DNA of 64,000 nucleotides from Membranipora membranacea (GCA_914767715.1 OU612075.1:15686001-15750000), one strand, 5' to 3'. Positions 55,301 to 64,000 are shown, counted from the first letter of the stretch. The notes: generated by a model not told the origin, from the sequence alone. A program made the numbers and translations.

Positions 55301-57130
55301 GTGAAAGGCAGGAAAATTAGTGAGATGATATTTGATTGAGGTTTATGTATGGTATAAGGTTTTGCTAGGTATGCTGTGACCGACACACCACAAATTCTCA
55401 TGCAGACAGCGATTGCCTGAACACACACTAGCAGCAGAAAAGGTAGTCCCGTGGCTCACCAAAGAGTTGGCAGCAAAAAAAAATTTCCGGATCAGTCATT
55501 AACAAAATTCCGGATCAGGTTAACAATTTCTCCTGTTGTGGTGATAAAATGCGGTTTGCAATGAAAAGTTTACATAGGGAATCAATGGAATGCTAATAAT
55601 ACTGACACATAAAATTACTATAAGTGTTTCAGTAAAATGTTAAAATGAATAATTGAAAATCTCTTTGAAATACTGCTGTAGTTGTTGCAGTGGTTGTAGT
55701 GGTTTGTGGCTGGACTTACTTGGTTTTATGATCCCTTATCAGGTTGATTTGCCTCTATTTTTTGTTAATTCACGGGGGACAACTCCGAATTCAACTCATA
55801 ATAATCTAGTGTAGACAACGCATCGTAAAATCGTCGTGTGCAACAATAGTTAACTAAGCCTTCACGGCCAATTTCAACAGTAATTAACATGATCCATTAA
55901 GTTAAAGGCTATTTCTCTTAAGCTCATGGATCACCAAGCCACAATGACCCAATATCACTAAGAAGTTCTACAAGAGCTCATGGATATGGATGTCTATGTC
56001 TCCTGGTACCATTTTATCTCAATTTAGCCCCATGGGTGTTGGGCCACAGTCAAAGTAATATAGTAATCAATCTTACTTTTTGTTAGATGTTGGTATTTGT
56101 GGTGCTTAAATTCCTTTAGTTGGAAAAAGAAAAACTCTTCACCGCAGATACTACATGTTATTTTATCATCTCTTTCAGCGTTGCAAAGTTCCATCATGTC
56201 TTCTGCTGCTGTCTTGACAACTTTGTTTTTGTCACCGCTGTCAACGTCATCATCTACATATGAGAACATGATTTTTTAGTAACTCTCAATAAGTCAGAAT
56301 TGACACACTTAACAAATAACGGATTGGTAGTAAAAAAAAAGTTTGAAACTAAATTTGATTGATTATGATACATTGTGCTTAGCTGACAATAGATTCCATC
56401 TGATAACTAATATACAACGTTACATATATAATTAATATTGAAAAATATATCATTGAAATATAAAGAAACTAGTCTGGCATTGCCAAATTACTTTTGCACA
56501 TAATGACGTTACAAATTGTTCTTACCCAACAACGTAGATACATTGAATTAATCCATAAACACAGCCCTTGTATCACAGGGGGAGGGGTAGAAAAGGTTAA
56601 GTTTAGGGGTATTTTCCTCGCCAAGTTTTGTTTGAACATGTTGCAACCTGTCTGCTGTGGGTTTCCCAAAGTACAGGTCAGTATTTGGGAAACAGATTCA
56701 GTAGCCTTACCCTACAGGCAGGGGGCTATCACATAGATGGATTTAAGGGTGAGGCTAATGGCTAAGGATTTGATATAGCTAGATACCTCAGATTGTTTGA
56801 TACCTTGTATAAAAACCCCCTATCAAGAGAGAAAATGTCAAAAATAAGCAAAAAATTAATCATAGCTAGAATCTCATTTTTCCCAACGGTGGCAAAGCTG
56901 TACTAAAATAAAATATGTGTCAGAATTGAATTGAAATGAAATTGTAAAATTGTACAATATATGATATAAATTATATCCATTTAGTGAACTGACCTGTTGC
57001 AGATAGATGAGCGTCACTCCCTGTATAGATATTCCTTGGATAAATTCTGTGTAGTCTGTTAGAGCTGGCTGACATTGTATCTGATATGTTGATACTTTGC
57101 CTGTTTGGGATCCTTGGAGACCCAGCAACT
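38952..57130 (-). CDS. C2H2 zinc-finger gene with a tandemly duplicated six-exon cassette
   Basis: A probable nuclear nucleic-acid-binding protein. Upstream exons: about 56,994-57,130 and 56,077-56,253. Then cassette B (46,682-46,748; 46,240-46,303; 45,553-45,622; 45,014-45,135; 44,406-44,584; 43,595-43,758), then cassette A (43,234-43,300; 42,440-42,503; 41,791-41,860; 41,265-41,386; 39,739-39,917; 38,952-39,124). Every exon has GT/AG borders and phases join without a break, including exon 56,077 to B1 and B6 to A1. Each cassette encodes two C2H2 fingers and one C2HC finger. The first and last exons of the gene were not found, so both ends are open. It could instead be two neighbouring genes with shared ancestry, but the compatible B-to-A phase favours one. 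Confidence 0.72.
39739..39917 (-). CDS. Cassette A zinc-finger exon
   Basis: Holds the His half of finger 1 (SNMAVHLRVH), the linker TGERPYL, all of finger 2 (CDMCPYACNQSSKLTKHKLTH region, C-x2-C-x12-H-x3-H), and the Cys half of finger 3 (KCPLCNGTFKQK). The acceptor is TTTTCAG|GTAATT and the donor AAGAT|GTGAGT. Fingers 1 and 3 are completed by the neighbouring exons. Confidence 0.9.
40060..40830. mobile_element. AT-rich inverted-repeat insertion in cassette A only
   Basis: The ends share ACAGATGAGACCATA and GTTTTATATAAGC.AT in inverted orientation (about 40,110-40,150 and 40,745-40,785). The equivalent intron of cassette B is continuous here, so this entered after the duplication. The core is extremely AT-rich with a TATTATATTATATAATATAATA palindrome near 40,285. 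Confidence 0.65.
41088..41256 (+). mobile_element. tRNA-derived SINE inserted next to the donor of exon A4
   Basis: Has an A box (GTAGCTCAGTTGG), a B box (GGTTCGAATCC), a hairpin CTTCAGCAT-GCAA-ATGTTGAAG in place of the anticodon arm, and a tail ATTTCGCCGCCCATGCTTCG ... TTTTAATCA. Cassette B has the empty site (GGTGTCA next to AACCAACCTTGCC). The insertion ends about 2-3 bases from the donor hexamer, yet leaves GTTGGT intact. It is internally deleted relative to the copy at 53.5 kb. Confidence 0.85.
43595..46748 (-). CDS. Zinc-finger cassette B (6 exons, 222 codons)
   Basis: Exon lengths are 67, 64, 70, 122, 179 and 164, with sum 666. It reads IPRKSEEKNIQGVCYPEYSR, STDENMMVGCHEDGRFFVMA, STGDVISHQVLASQNSQGEY, AEHKQLKNQRDLSNNIKPVG, CVYCGK then IINDKSNMAVHLRVHTGERP, YLCDMCPYACNQSSKLTKHK, KCPLCNGTFKQK, and a lysine/arginine-rich end (NHVKSCYTWQKNRKQGNWLS). 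Introns are alignable with cassette A over long stretches, so the duplication is of genomic DNA and fairly recent. The duplicated block opens at about 38,711 and 43,367 with TTCTCTAGACAGAAATCTTA. Confidence 0.82.
44406..44584 (-). CDS. Cassette B zinc-finger exon
   Basis: Same length and layout as the cassette A exon (39,739-39,917). The protein is identical from KSNMAV onward over all finger residues. The acceptor is TTTCCAG|ATAATA and the donor AAGAT|GTGAGT. The preceding exon (45,014-45,135) ends CVYCGK. Together they form C-x2-C-x12-H-x3-H, so an intron splits finger 1 right after its second cysteine. Confidence 0.9.
46569..46649. repeat. GATGGATTATATCACGGG 18-bp minisatellite
   Basis: About 4.5 nearly identical units just 3' of exon B1 in the transcript sense. 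Cassette A has a single unit at about 43,188, so the array expanded after the duplication. Confidence 0.9.
47091..47496. mobile_element. 406-bp hAT-type MITE
   Basis: The ends are TAGTGATGGCAA and TTGCCATCAATA (10 of 12 complementary). The flanks ATATCTAC and ATGTCTAC form an 8-bp duplication with one change. The inner ends are rich in GAGAC/TCTCG. No coding frame. Confidence 0.7.
48487..48914. mobile_element. 428-bp hAT-like MITE, CAGGGCTCTCAACC termini
   Basis: 14-bp perfect terminal inverted repeat. The same termini and subterminal sequence occur in the larger element at 5818-7141. The flanks share TATTGT (TTATTGT on the left, ATATTGT on the right), suggesting a blurred target duplication. 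Confidence 0.8.
49708..50520. mobile_element. Long foldback element with interrupted left arm
   Basis: Outer arms 49,708-49,752 and 50,475-50,520 share GAAAGCTGCTGAGCTACTGA. Inner arms 50,229-50,332 and 50,372-50,480 share GGAAATGCCAACAGAATATG and GGCATTCTGTGTGGTATAAT. On the right the two arm parts are contiguous; on the left about 475 bp separate them, so the left arm took an insertion. Confidence 0.75.
51470..54310. mobile_element. Large inverted-repeat element with internal tandem copies
   Basis: Arms about 51,470-52,050 and 53,890-54,310 are inverted. Shared cores are AGTTATTATATACTCTAGAG, TGGTTGTGCATG, GCCTGTATCATA, GATCACTTGCAGGTATTTTC and an outer TTGCTCAA..TTTA. Diverged tandem units lie inside (about 51,850, 52,040 and 52,500, and CTGTGTCCTGTCTCTCTAAC at 52,324 and 52,688). 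A SINE (53,487-53,740) is nested. No coding frame was recognised. Confidence 0.7.
53487..53740 (+). mobile_element. tRNA-derived SINE, most complete copy
   Basis: A box TGGCTCAGTTGG and B box GGTTCGAATCC in tRNA spacing. The anticodon region carries CTTCAACAC-GCAA-GTGTTGAAG (53,515-53,536), a perfect 9-bp stem. The body has GGTGTGCTCCGACCTGCC, CAAACAGAGAGCAA, GGCAATAATATTTCGCCGCC and a 3' end TTTTAATCAACC. Other copies: 9213-9380, 41,088-41,256, and minus-strand scraps with GCAGGTCGGAGC at about 44,175 and 48,022. Confidence 0.88.
54320..56020. other. No gene recognised; tRNA-like scrap
   Basis: AT-rich, with a C run near 55,026. A shortened tRNA-like sequence lies on the minus strand at about 55,243-55,290 (CCGTGGCTCAGTAGACAGTT ... 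GGGTTCAATCCCC). The spacing is too short for a tRNA. Confidence 0.45.
56077..56253 (-). CDS. Zinc-finger gene upstream exon with a lone C2H2-like finger
   Basis: An acidic start (DDDVDSGDKNKVV), then DMMELCNAERDDKITCSICG, then EEFFFFQLKEFKHHKYQH, a C-x2-C ... H-H-x3-H pattern with a slightly long finger loop. The acceptor is CATATGTAG|ATGATG and the donor AAAAA|GTAAGA. It leaves one base, which with TT of exon B1 gives Ile. That is why it is placed in the same gene. Confidence 0.7.
56994..57130 (-). CDS. Probable exon upstream of the zinc-finger exons
   Basis: Reads VAGSPRIPNRQSINISDTMS, then NRLHRIYPRNIYTGSDAHLS followed by AT, and ends GCAACAG|GTCAGT. The leftover G plus AT of exon 56,077-56,253 gives Asp, continuing an acidic run. 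The acceptor is uncertain (GATAG at about 57,131 or 57,145). A Ser/Arg-rich low-complexity segment with no domain. Confidence 0.5.
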
Positions 57131-57134
57131 ATCA

Positions 57135-60100
57135 CATGCACACTATCATAGAAATATAAGGTAGACTGCAACATTCACCAGTGTAGTTGGGCGTAGCTTA
57201 CTTCATATACAGGCTATTACCCCATAAACCAGACATGGAGATTAATTAAATTACTGAAAGGTTTAAAAGCTAGGAAGTTTAACTGCACATTACCCATGTG
57301 AAATTAGTTTGTTAATATAGGGCTGCGCCGCATACTAATTCACTTTAAACTGGTACACTTGTCTCACTTTTTAGTTGGCTAACATCAAATATGGCGGCAG
57401 TTCAGGAACTCTAAGTGCCATCATTCCTTGCCAAAATCTCTTAAAGAGGAAGGAATCGTAGGGGGTGCACGGGGATTAATCATGTGAAGTGACAGGCAAG
57501 ACCATTGGCTGATCAATGTAATTAGAGGCGAAGAATGGCCATGGTCTCTGCCTCTAACAGCCAGTCCACGGTGCGTTCTCAAGTGGTCAAGTATGTTATA
57601 TAAGAAATTGTGATTCGCATACACCCATAAATAAAGTTGAATAGAAGCGTATGATATAGCTATTGTTGTGTTGGCTCATCACACTTGGGATTATAGGGTT
57701 TAATTACAACGGTCAATTTTTAATCTTGACTACGCCGGTATCTAGGCAACCTCTAAAATCATAAACCATAACGTCAAAATTGACCAATAAGAGCTCGTAT
57801 ATTTTGAAGCGGATGATTTGAAATCATCGGAACTGGGCGATTTCGTATGACATCAGTCATATTTTCACCACTTTCCAATGCCATTATTGGAATGAAAATT
57901 TATTGGGCATGTGTATCACACAATTCCGCATCAGCTTGCCTGATTCCCATTAAAAATAATTCACTGCTTCTCCTCTTAATTCCGAAAAAGCAGGAGGAAT
58001 TTGAATGCTGCTAACCCCATTTGAATTTGATATGGCTGGATGATCGCTTTACATTGACTGGCCCTTATATACCGGTCGAGCCACTTTAAAGAGCATCACA
58101 TCACAAAATTAGAATCTAACAATATTTATTGCAACCCTTAGAATGTCTTTATTTGGATTCTGAAAAAGTAGTGCGCAGCCCTAATCTTGAGCTATGAAAA
58201 CTTCATGGTAGGATCTTGGTAGCATTTGTCACTTTAATGCCTTCTTGTGTGATAGTTAAATAAAACTCTTCAGTCTGATTGATGATCCAAGCTAGATATT
58301 TCTATAGTGACCGCTGCTTTGATTAATAATGGAACTGATGAATTATTTTGCTTTCTACATATTTGTTAGCTTGTCTTGACAGGCTTTGTTGGTCGGGGTG
58401 TTCACCCCCCCCTCCAACTGACAAAAATTGTCAATGCAGGCTTCATATACATTAACTGCTATCCTAGCATCCTAGCTAACCTTTATCAGAAACCTCTATA
58501 TTGATGTTAGCCAAAACAGGACATCTGTGGTTAGTTAATCCTTGTCTTATCTTCATACACATCATATGTTATCATATTAATTTTATTTTTCACATATCTC
58601 TCTCAATCGTCCGTCCCTAATGTCAGCCAAATATTTTCAGGTTCATGGCGCCAAAGTTTATTGACTTGTGTGGATACATCAAGGAATGGGTGGACCTACA
58701 AATATATTGAGTTGACACCATAGCCCAAAGTCATTCAGCTTCAGACCAACATTGGCAGGATGGTATGTTGTGATAAATTGAAGTCATTTGCATTTTACAG
58801 GAATTGTGAACAGTAAAGTATTTGTGATAATCTAATTTTCTAAAATATGTCTTTTACCACTTACCTCCATTACTTACCTTTCCCTTCCTCACACTTCCAA
58901 GTTCCATGCCACACCCTTGGTCTACAGTTTGTAGTTCTACCAAGTCATTGTTAGCTAGACATAAAAGGTTTATTTTAAAATATTGATAAAAGAAAAATTC
59001 TAGTTATTGATGATGATGATGAGGATGATTTATCTACTCAGTGAATGGCCTTGTAGGTCTTTCTCGATTATCCTGTTTCACATGGCAAAGCAAGTTTCTT
59101 TTGAATACTAAGATTCTTGCTACTTTTCTAACCAACGTTGGATGAATGAATTCATGAGTAAAGAAATTTAAAAATTTGATCAGCATATACTAAAAAGGAA
59201 TTATAATACATTCTCAATATTTCAATGCTTTGTTTGTATTTGGAGCTCCCCTCTGACCGTCAGACTGAAGGCTGAGATGGAAAACCAAATACAGGCTATG
59301 TTGATAGCACCATTTTATCAACTGACAACCTAGAATATGCCATGTATATAGAAAAGACTTACTTAAGTACTTACATCATATTTTTAAAGGGAGCTGTACA
59401 TATGAGGCATCGAAGATGGGCTTAGTGTGTTTGCTTAAGACTGGTTAGTTTACTAGATTGCGCAGGGCGTCTCACCATTGTGACTTCTTCTGTGAACCTT
59501 CAAGTGAAAAAATCTAAGTGTATAAAACCAAAATATGTAAAGACTCACTGAAGTCAAACCAACTCATTTGCAGAAGATCTTAAAAGGAGAACATCATGAA
59601 ATGATTTTTCCAACCGCCAGCCTTCAGTGCCATAGTCGAGAAGAAGAGTAATCAGGGTTTTTTGTTTGATTTGTGGAATCGATCAGGGTACTATGTGTAC
59701 TAAATTTAAGAATATGCACAGTCGTGGTCAGGTATGGGCTTAAACATAATCTAACCACAAGTTTTCTATTTTTCCCAAGAAACCTAAACATTTTATGAGA
59801 TATATTAGTGTTAAATAAACTTAATAATAAACCTAGACAGATGGATCAGATTTTGAGTTTGAAAATTACATTTGGATTCAGCAGTTTATCGCGAACAGTC
59901 CAAGCACTTCTTTGGGTCTCACTTCCCTCTGATTTGAGATCTTATGAAGGCCATTGGTTACCCTGACCACATTTTGAACAATAATTTTGCCGAATGCTGC
60001 TGATTGCTACCAAGAATTAAATTTTAAGAGGACAGTTTTGAGGTGTAAAATCCCTCAACTGAAGACAGCTTTGTGTGTCGACCCCATTTATTTTTGTTAT

Positions 60101-60320
60101 AACAAGGGGTTTTGCAGTAGTCACCAGCACCAAATTAAAATGTTGGTTCCGCATCCTGAGGTGTCCTCAATACTGTTCGAGATTAATTAACTGCAGCCAA
60201 ACCGTGCTTAAAATGGCAAGGCAAAAACCCTTGATGGAACCAACAAATTGAGAGGTTACCTTATATAATTGATGTAAGGTAGAAAAGTTGAGTACATCTC
60301 TATTGAGAAGTGAATCTCCA
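57135..60320. other. Mostly noncoding; one possible exon
   Basis: A possible minus-strand exon lies at 58,877-58,954 (TATGTCTAG|CTAACA ... GGAAAG|GTAAGT), reading NNDLVELQTVDQGCGMELGS followed by VRKGK. It is in the right place for the zinc-finger gene, but its phase does not fit the 57-kb exon directly. The rest shows no recognisable gene. 57,170-57,310 is a copy of the 37-kb repeat. Confidence 0.4.
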
Positions 60321-60322
60321 TG

Positions 60323-60478
60323 TTACCAGCCTTTCTTCGGTGGACGTTTGTTATATTCACTGTAGGCTGGTGGAGGACTCGTTGGGCTGACTTTATTTCT
60401 CTGTTCATTATGAGCAGGTGTTGCTTTTTGTTGTTGGACATGTCTGGTGGTGTGACAGGTTCGTGTTTCCCTCCAAAC
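60323..60478 (-). CDS. ADAM10-like: ADAM10-like cytoplasmic tail, terminal coding exon
   Basis: 51 codons plus TAA: VWRETRTCHTTRHVQQQK, then NKVSPTSPPPAYSEYNKRPP and KKGW. The basic and proline-rich tail (PPPAY is a PPxY-type site, SPPPAYS could bind SH3 or WW domains) is in keeping with ADAM10 tails. The acceptor GATTGTAAG|GTT gives a phase-0 join with the membrane exon. Another acceptor (TGGTAG) is out of phase. Confidence 0.8.
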   Translation of the reverse strand, partial: VWRETRTCHTTRHVQQQKATPAHNEQRNKVSPTSPPPAYSEYNKRPPKKGW

Positions 60479-62952
60479 CTTACAATCAGTACCTACCAGA
60501 TAATAAGGACAGATGTTACTTGAGAGGCTTTTATAATGCGTTCTTCAGGCAATTAATAGCAATGGATGTCGGTTTTCGACAATGTCAAAAATCTTCACCA
60601 CCGGCCTTCAGGTTGTTGGACTCATTGCTAGTAACAATGACTATAGGAAGACTGTAGGACATCAATAATTTCAGCCTCAAATATCGCCCGCTTGCAATAT
60701 ACCAAAACATTGTACAGTATACAAAACAGGATACAATAACTCATAGTGGATAAATAGGAAATATCATTGTCACTCACCATCATTATAATGAATCCGACAC
60801 CAGCAGCAGCTGGTATATACCAGTTAGTCTCCAACCATTCAGTTACAGTAGCCAGTCCTTCTGCACTGAACAGCATGTCCTTCAGTGCATTGAGAGTACC
60901 AACCAGGTCCAGCTGAAGTCAAAGTAAATATGGAAGTAATGTTGAGCCGACCAACTGGGTGGAATATTGTGACTAGCGCCAATAATATGATAGAGCTAAG
61001 AAAGTGTGTGAGTGGTTAGGGTTCAAGATTATCTTATTGATGATTTAAATTTTGAACTAAACACACAAACTGTAGAAAGTCTTACAATATGAAGAAACAT
61101 AGATTAATGGTCTACAATACCTTTCTACATTTGTTGAAGACATCACAGTATCCCTGATAGTCGTAGCAGGGCTGTCCTGTACCACTTGTAGTGGTCTTAG
61201 TATTGGAAGGTATATCTGCAGCAGGTTTACACTCTGACCCGTCCAGACAGCACAGCTTACATAGCTTCTCATCTGACCAATCATCCTCTAAATCAGGGTC
61301 ACACTGACAGCTCACATAACCAAACCCCTGACAGATAGCGTTAGTACATTCCTACATGAGCAAAAACATCGGTCTATGTGAAATCACTTAAAATATATCA
61401 GTGGGTGCATTATATAAATGTTCTATGTACATCAAAGCTGTGTAGAATATTTAGATTGCTGGTGTTTTTAGACAGATAGCTTTAGTTCATTCCTACATGA
61501 GGAAAAACATGGGTGTAGGTGCATTATACCAATTTTGCTTTGTATCACAAATAGTTTGTGAATAAGTGTGGCGTCAATAATAGACATTTCTAAGATATCA
61601 CGGTTTTCAAATCATAAACGAATACAATGGTTTATAGAATTATCTCATCATTTTATTCGTACTGATTTCATCTGATATCTGCTTTATCCCACTTGCATCA
61701 TATATTGTACGAAAACGAAGACTAAGCACCAGACAATTATTGTAATAATTGTGAGAAGGAGACTTACTCCACTCAGGCAGACCATATCATTATCACAATC
61801 GGCACCATCAGCAAGGCTGGCTGAAGATGGACATGTGGTAGTACCATCACAGTGGGCTGAACTCAAACAGGAGGTGTTGGATCTACACAAGAAGTCAGTA
61901 GATATATATATATATACTTTTATTGTCAGCAACAATTCATTATTTCAAATGTTTTTCATGATGTGACATAAATCGCAAAAAAGAAAAATGATACAAACAA
62001 AGATTCAACAAAAAATATAAGACTATGCCAATAAACTGAAAAAATGTTGCATTAGCCTTTTCTTAAACATATTCAAAGTAAGAGTGCTTCTCAATGAAGA
62101 GGGTAAAATATTAAAGTTTGTTGCTATTTTGTGGTTTAAGTTGTCTAATGGAGGTTTAAGTAAGTGTGTATCTCTTCTTGGAAATCGGTGTGGTGTGGTA
62201 ACAAAAAAATCAGAGATGAGGGGCGTGGTGAGCATGATGTGTCACAGCATGCTCCTTCTGATGGGCTACAAATAATAATTCAGCATTCATGGACAAAGTA
62301 TCTTAATATTGCCTAAACAGTAATAAATTTTATTATTATATGGATACCTACCCAAAGGTTACATAGGAGGACGTGGAAACAGTGGAAGACAACACTGGAT
62401 TAACAAAGAATTAAGTCCCATTCCCAATCAGCGTATACTGTCAGAATGTTTTAATGATCTAGTTTAGCATGTACCACCGAATCGTGATCTGGAAGCTATG
62501 TCCATGTCTCCAGGAAGTAAATTGGTGACTAGTGAATTAACTTGAATGGTAATAACCAATTCAACTGATCAGAGATTACTCAAGCAAGTGCTTTATAAGT
62601 CTTTTTTAAACTTTTATATGACAGTCATCTCCTGTCAAGCAAATAGTCTATGTGCTCAGACGTCTGCAATTGAGATTTTGTGGTATTGCATTAACGAACA
62701 CTCATTTCAAATGAAAATGAATGTCTGATGCTGTAATGCCACTATCTCATATTTGCAGTCATCTGAGACACGGCGACACATCTCCATCCCTGCACGTCGC
62801 ACTGTTGGTCTAAGTACAGGGTGTGTAAGTCTGAGCGTCGTAAGTATCCTTCTGTGGATTACAGCACGTCTCTGTATATTCATCCTCCCAACCACAATCA
62901 TAGTCTTCTCCTGACTCTACTATCTTATTACCACATACAGTACTACTCCACT
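60323..62952 (-). CDS. ADAM10-like: ADAM10-like membrane metalloprotease, 3' part (5 exons)
   Basis: A sheddase that cleaves ectodomains of membrane proteins at the cell surface. Exons: about 62,740-62,952 (disintegrin start), 61,768-61,882 (disintegrin end), 61,121-61,351 (cysteine-rich), 60,778-60,912 (membrane-proximal helix and membrane span) and 60,323-60,478 (cytoplasmic tail, stop TAA at 60,323). The joins from 61,882 to 60,323 are phase-perfect. The Cys spacing, GYCDVFNKCRK and ALKDMLFSAEGLATVTEWLE match the ADAM10 layout (PC..F.GYCDVF..CR, then a helix and a membrane span). The first exon has a frame break (see its entry), and its link to the second is not phase-consistent. The catalytic domain lies beyond the right edge. 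ADAM17 is a poorer match. Confidence 0.88.
60778..60912 (-). CDS. ADAM10-like: ADAM10-like membrane-proximal helix and transmembrane exon
   Basis: 45 codons: LDLVGTLNALKDMLFSAEGL, ATVTEWLETNWYIPAAAGVG, FIIMM. The PL..LK..IFS.E....I.EW....W pattern plus the hydrophobic run equals the ADAM10 stalk and membrane span. The acceptor is TGACTTCAG|CTG and the donor ATGATG|GTGAGT. Confidence 0.92.
61121..61351 (-). CDS. ADAM10-like: ADAM10-like cysteine-rich exon
   Basis: 77 codons: ECTNAICQGFGYVSCQC, DEKLCKLCCLDGSECKPAAD and GQPCYDYQGYCDVFNKCRK. It matches the ADAM10 pattern C..ICE..GL..C.C....D...LC..CC and G.PC.DFRGYCDVF..CR. The acceptor is CATGTAG|GAATGT and the donor AGAAAG|GTATTG. Phase 0 at both ends. 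Confidence 0.93.
61768..61882 (-). CDS. ADAM10-like: ADAM10-like disintegrin exon, second half
   Basis: Reads SNTSCLSSAHCDGTTTCPSS, then ASLADGADCDNDMVCLSG. This parallels C..DSDC....ICNG....CP.S.P......C......CI.G in ADAM10. The acceptor is CTTGTGTAG|ATCC and the donor AGTGGA|GTAAGT. It needs two bases (probably AG) from an upstream exon to make Cys-Arg-Ser. Confidence 0.88.
61900..62280 (-). mobile_element. LINE 3' end (family C) in the ADAM10-like intron
   Basis: The 70-codon frame at 62,023-62,235 reads VTTPHRFPRRDTHLLKPPLD, then NILPSSLRSTLTLNMFKKRL, the usual WN.LP..LR...SL..FK..L end of LINE ORF2. About 120 bases of 3' UTR follow to GACAATAAAAGTATATATAT. The insertion separates the two disintegrin exons and its TA tail lies about 20 bases from the acceptor of exon 61,768-61,882. 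Confidence 0.7.
62740..62952 (-). pseudogene. ADAM10-like: ADAM10-like disintegrin exon with apparent frameshift
   Basis: After TTGACAG it reads WSSTVCGNKIVESGEDYDCG, then WEDEYTETCCNPQK and TYTPCT followed by TAG. This follows CGNG.VE.GEECDCG....C...CC of ADAM10. The expected next residues (L-K/R-P) occur one base along: LRPTVRRAGMEMCRRVSDDC. No good donor separates the two. Several expected cysteines read as Arg. Either an indel in this sequence, a damaged allele or an unusual intron explains it. The 3' exon border was not resolved. Confidence 0.65.
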
Positions 62953-63130
62953 CTGTCAATATAAAATGTATAGATTTCAGCTTTGATGTAGTTTTTTGCT
63001 CTGCTCCAACAAGTCATACTCAAGATAAATACCACAGAAGCCTTAGAAAGTAAGTATTGACATCTAATGGATGCATACATCTTGTCAGTTTTTGTAACAG
63101 GCAATAATTACAAAATCTCATACTCTTCTA

Positions 63131-63460
63131 CAGGGGTGCCCAACCTTTTCATTGAGGGGGCCGCATCCACATATTGCAATGTCCCTGCGGGCCGCAATCT
63201 CACCATAAATCAAACATTCATATATTGGTGTGCAGTATTTTCATCTCTGCAGTGGGGAATTTATTAATTGGAGCTCACTCAAATGCAATGGTTGGGGAAT
63301 TCCAAAATACTGTAACTAGGTGTAGAGCGTTACTTATTATTGTACAAATGAGGAATGATATAAACATAGGGTGTGAAAATTGTTTTTGCGACTACGCAAT
63401 TTTCTCAAATTGAGTGAAGGGGCCGCATGCGGCCCCAGGGCCACTCGTTGGGCAGCCCTG
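63131..63460. mobile_element. 330-bp hAT-type MITE with 8-bp TSD
   Basis: The ends CAGGGGTGCCCAACC and CGTTGGGCAGCCCTG are inverted repeats (13 of 15). The flanks CTCTTCTA and CTCTACTA differ at one base. The subterminal GGGGGCCGCATCC / GGGGCCGCATGCGGCCCC is typical of Charlie-like hAT elements. No transposase. Confidence 0.93.
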
Positions 63461-63637
63461 CTCTACTAGAATCAGAATAATCATACATCATTATATCATT
63501 TGTTATTTGCCTGCTCATTGACATTAAGGAGACAACTCCAATCAAATGACCTATGTTTGTGCCTCAAATAAGTTTGGATGTTAAACATGTCGGTGAGTTT
63601 TCAAAGCATAATCTGCCCTTACAATGGGGTCAGGGTA

Positions 63638-63772
63638 GTTTAAGTGCTTAAATGGTGGTGGGATGCTGGTAGAGGCATTTCATTATCAACCACTTTCCCA
63701 ACAAAAAGTGGGAAGGTGGTTGATAATAAAATGCTACTACCAGCTATCCCGACACTGTTTAAGCGCTTAAAC
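63638..63772. mobile_element. Long hairpin (about 64-bp arms)
   Basis: GTTTAAGTGCTTAAA ... GGGATGCTGGTAGAGGCATT ... ATTATCAACCACTTTCCCA is followed, after ACAAAAA, by its near-perfect inverse ending GTTTAAGCGCTTAAAC. Probably a tiny MITE. Confidence 0.85.
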
Positions 63773-64000
63773 TAGGGTCAGGGCTGTCAACAAAGTCAGT
63801 GCAGCTGTCAACACAATAAAAAAATATTTAGCGAACCTAAAGGGCAGTACACTGAAATTATTGATAACCCAACTCAATGGATTTTAAATGATTGGAACAT
63901 TCCTGAATGTCAATGACATTCCATCCAAAATACATTTGAAGATGTCAACTAAAGAAGTTGGGCTTATCAATTTTCATAACCATATATCCATACGATAATC

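Overview
This is a eukaryotic, AT-rich, intron-bearing and transposon-rich window. The genes point to an invertebrate animal: a Met-like receptor tyrosine kinase, an ADAM10-type sheddase and a C2H2 zinc-finger gene, all split into short exons with GT/AG borders on the minus strand. Early-branching metazoans such as sponges fit, but nothing here proves the phylum. There is no operon, CRISPR array, rRNA or intact tRNA gene.

Layout. (1) 0.7-9.7 kb, minus strand: a receptor tyrosine kinase read from a signal-peptide exon (9615-9693) through a CUB-like exon, a membrane exon and the kinase exons to the left edge. All splice phases agree. The exon that should carry the HRD catalytic loop lacks 25 bases. 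Its 4.8-kb fourth intron is filled with nested transposon debris. (2) 9.7-12.2 kb: nested inverted-repeat elements, a foldback hairpin and a hexamer array. (3) 12.3-15.66 kb: a LINE (endonuclease plus reverse transcriptase) on the plus strand. (4) 15.7-22.6 kb: no gene seen, apart from a 9-bp minisatellite, a palindromic element and a tRNA-like SINE piece. (5) 22.6-27.2 kb: a second LINE type on the minus strand, split by a 988-bp DNA element with 8-bp target duplications. (6) 27.2-32 kb: sparse, with two uncharacterised coding-like segments. (7) 32.1-34.7 kb: a minus-strand sister of the first LINE, split by a 784-bp element with 9-bp target duplications. (8) 35-38.7 kb: a U2-snRNA-like fragment and tandem repeats. 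(9) 38.9-57.1 kb, minus strand: a zinc-finger gene in which a six-exon cassette occurs twice in tandem (B: 43,595-46,748; A: 38,952-43,300). Each cassette is a whole number of codons, and the junction phases fit one continuous transcript. (10) 60.3-63 kb, minus strand: the 3' half of an ADAM10-like gene (disintegrin, cysteine-rich, membrane and tail exons), with its stop codon at 60,323-60,325. (11) A hAT-type MITE and a long hairpin lie near the right edge.

The receptor and the sheddase would both act at the cell surface, and ADAM10 family enzymes are known to shed membrane receptors. No functional link between them can be drawn from this window. The zinc-finger protein is probably nuclear. 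The most unusual signals are the frame-neutral tandem zinc-finger exon cassette, the CUB-Met-like receptor with a missing catalytic loop, and the well-dated nested insertions with readable target duplications.
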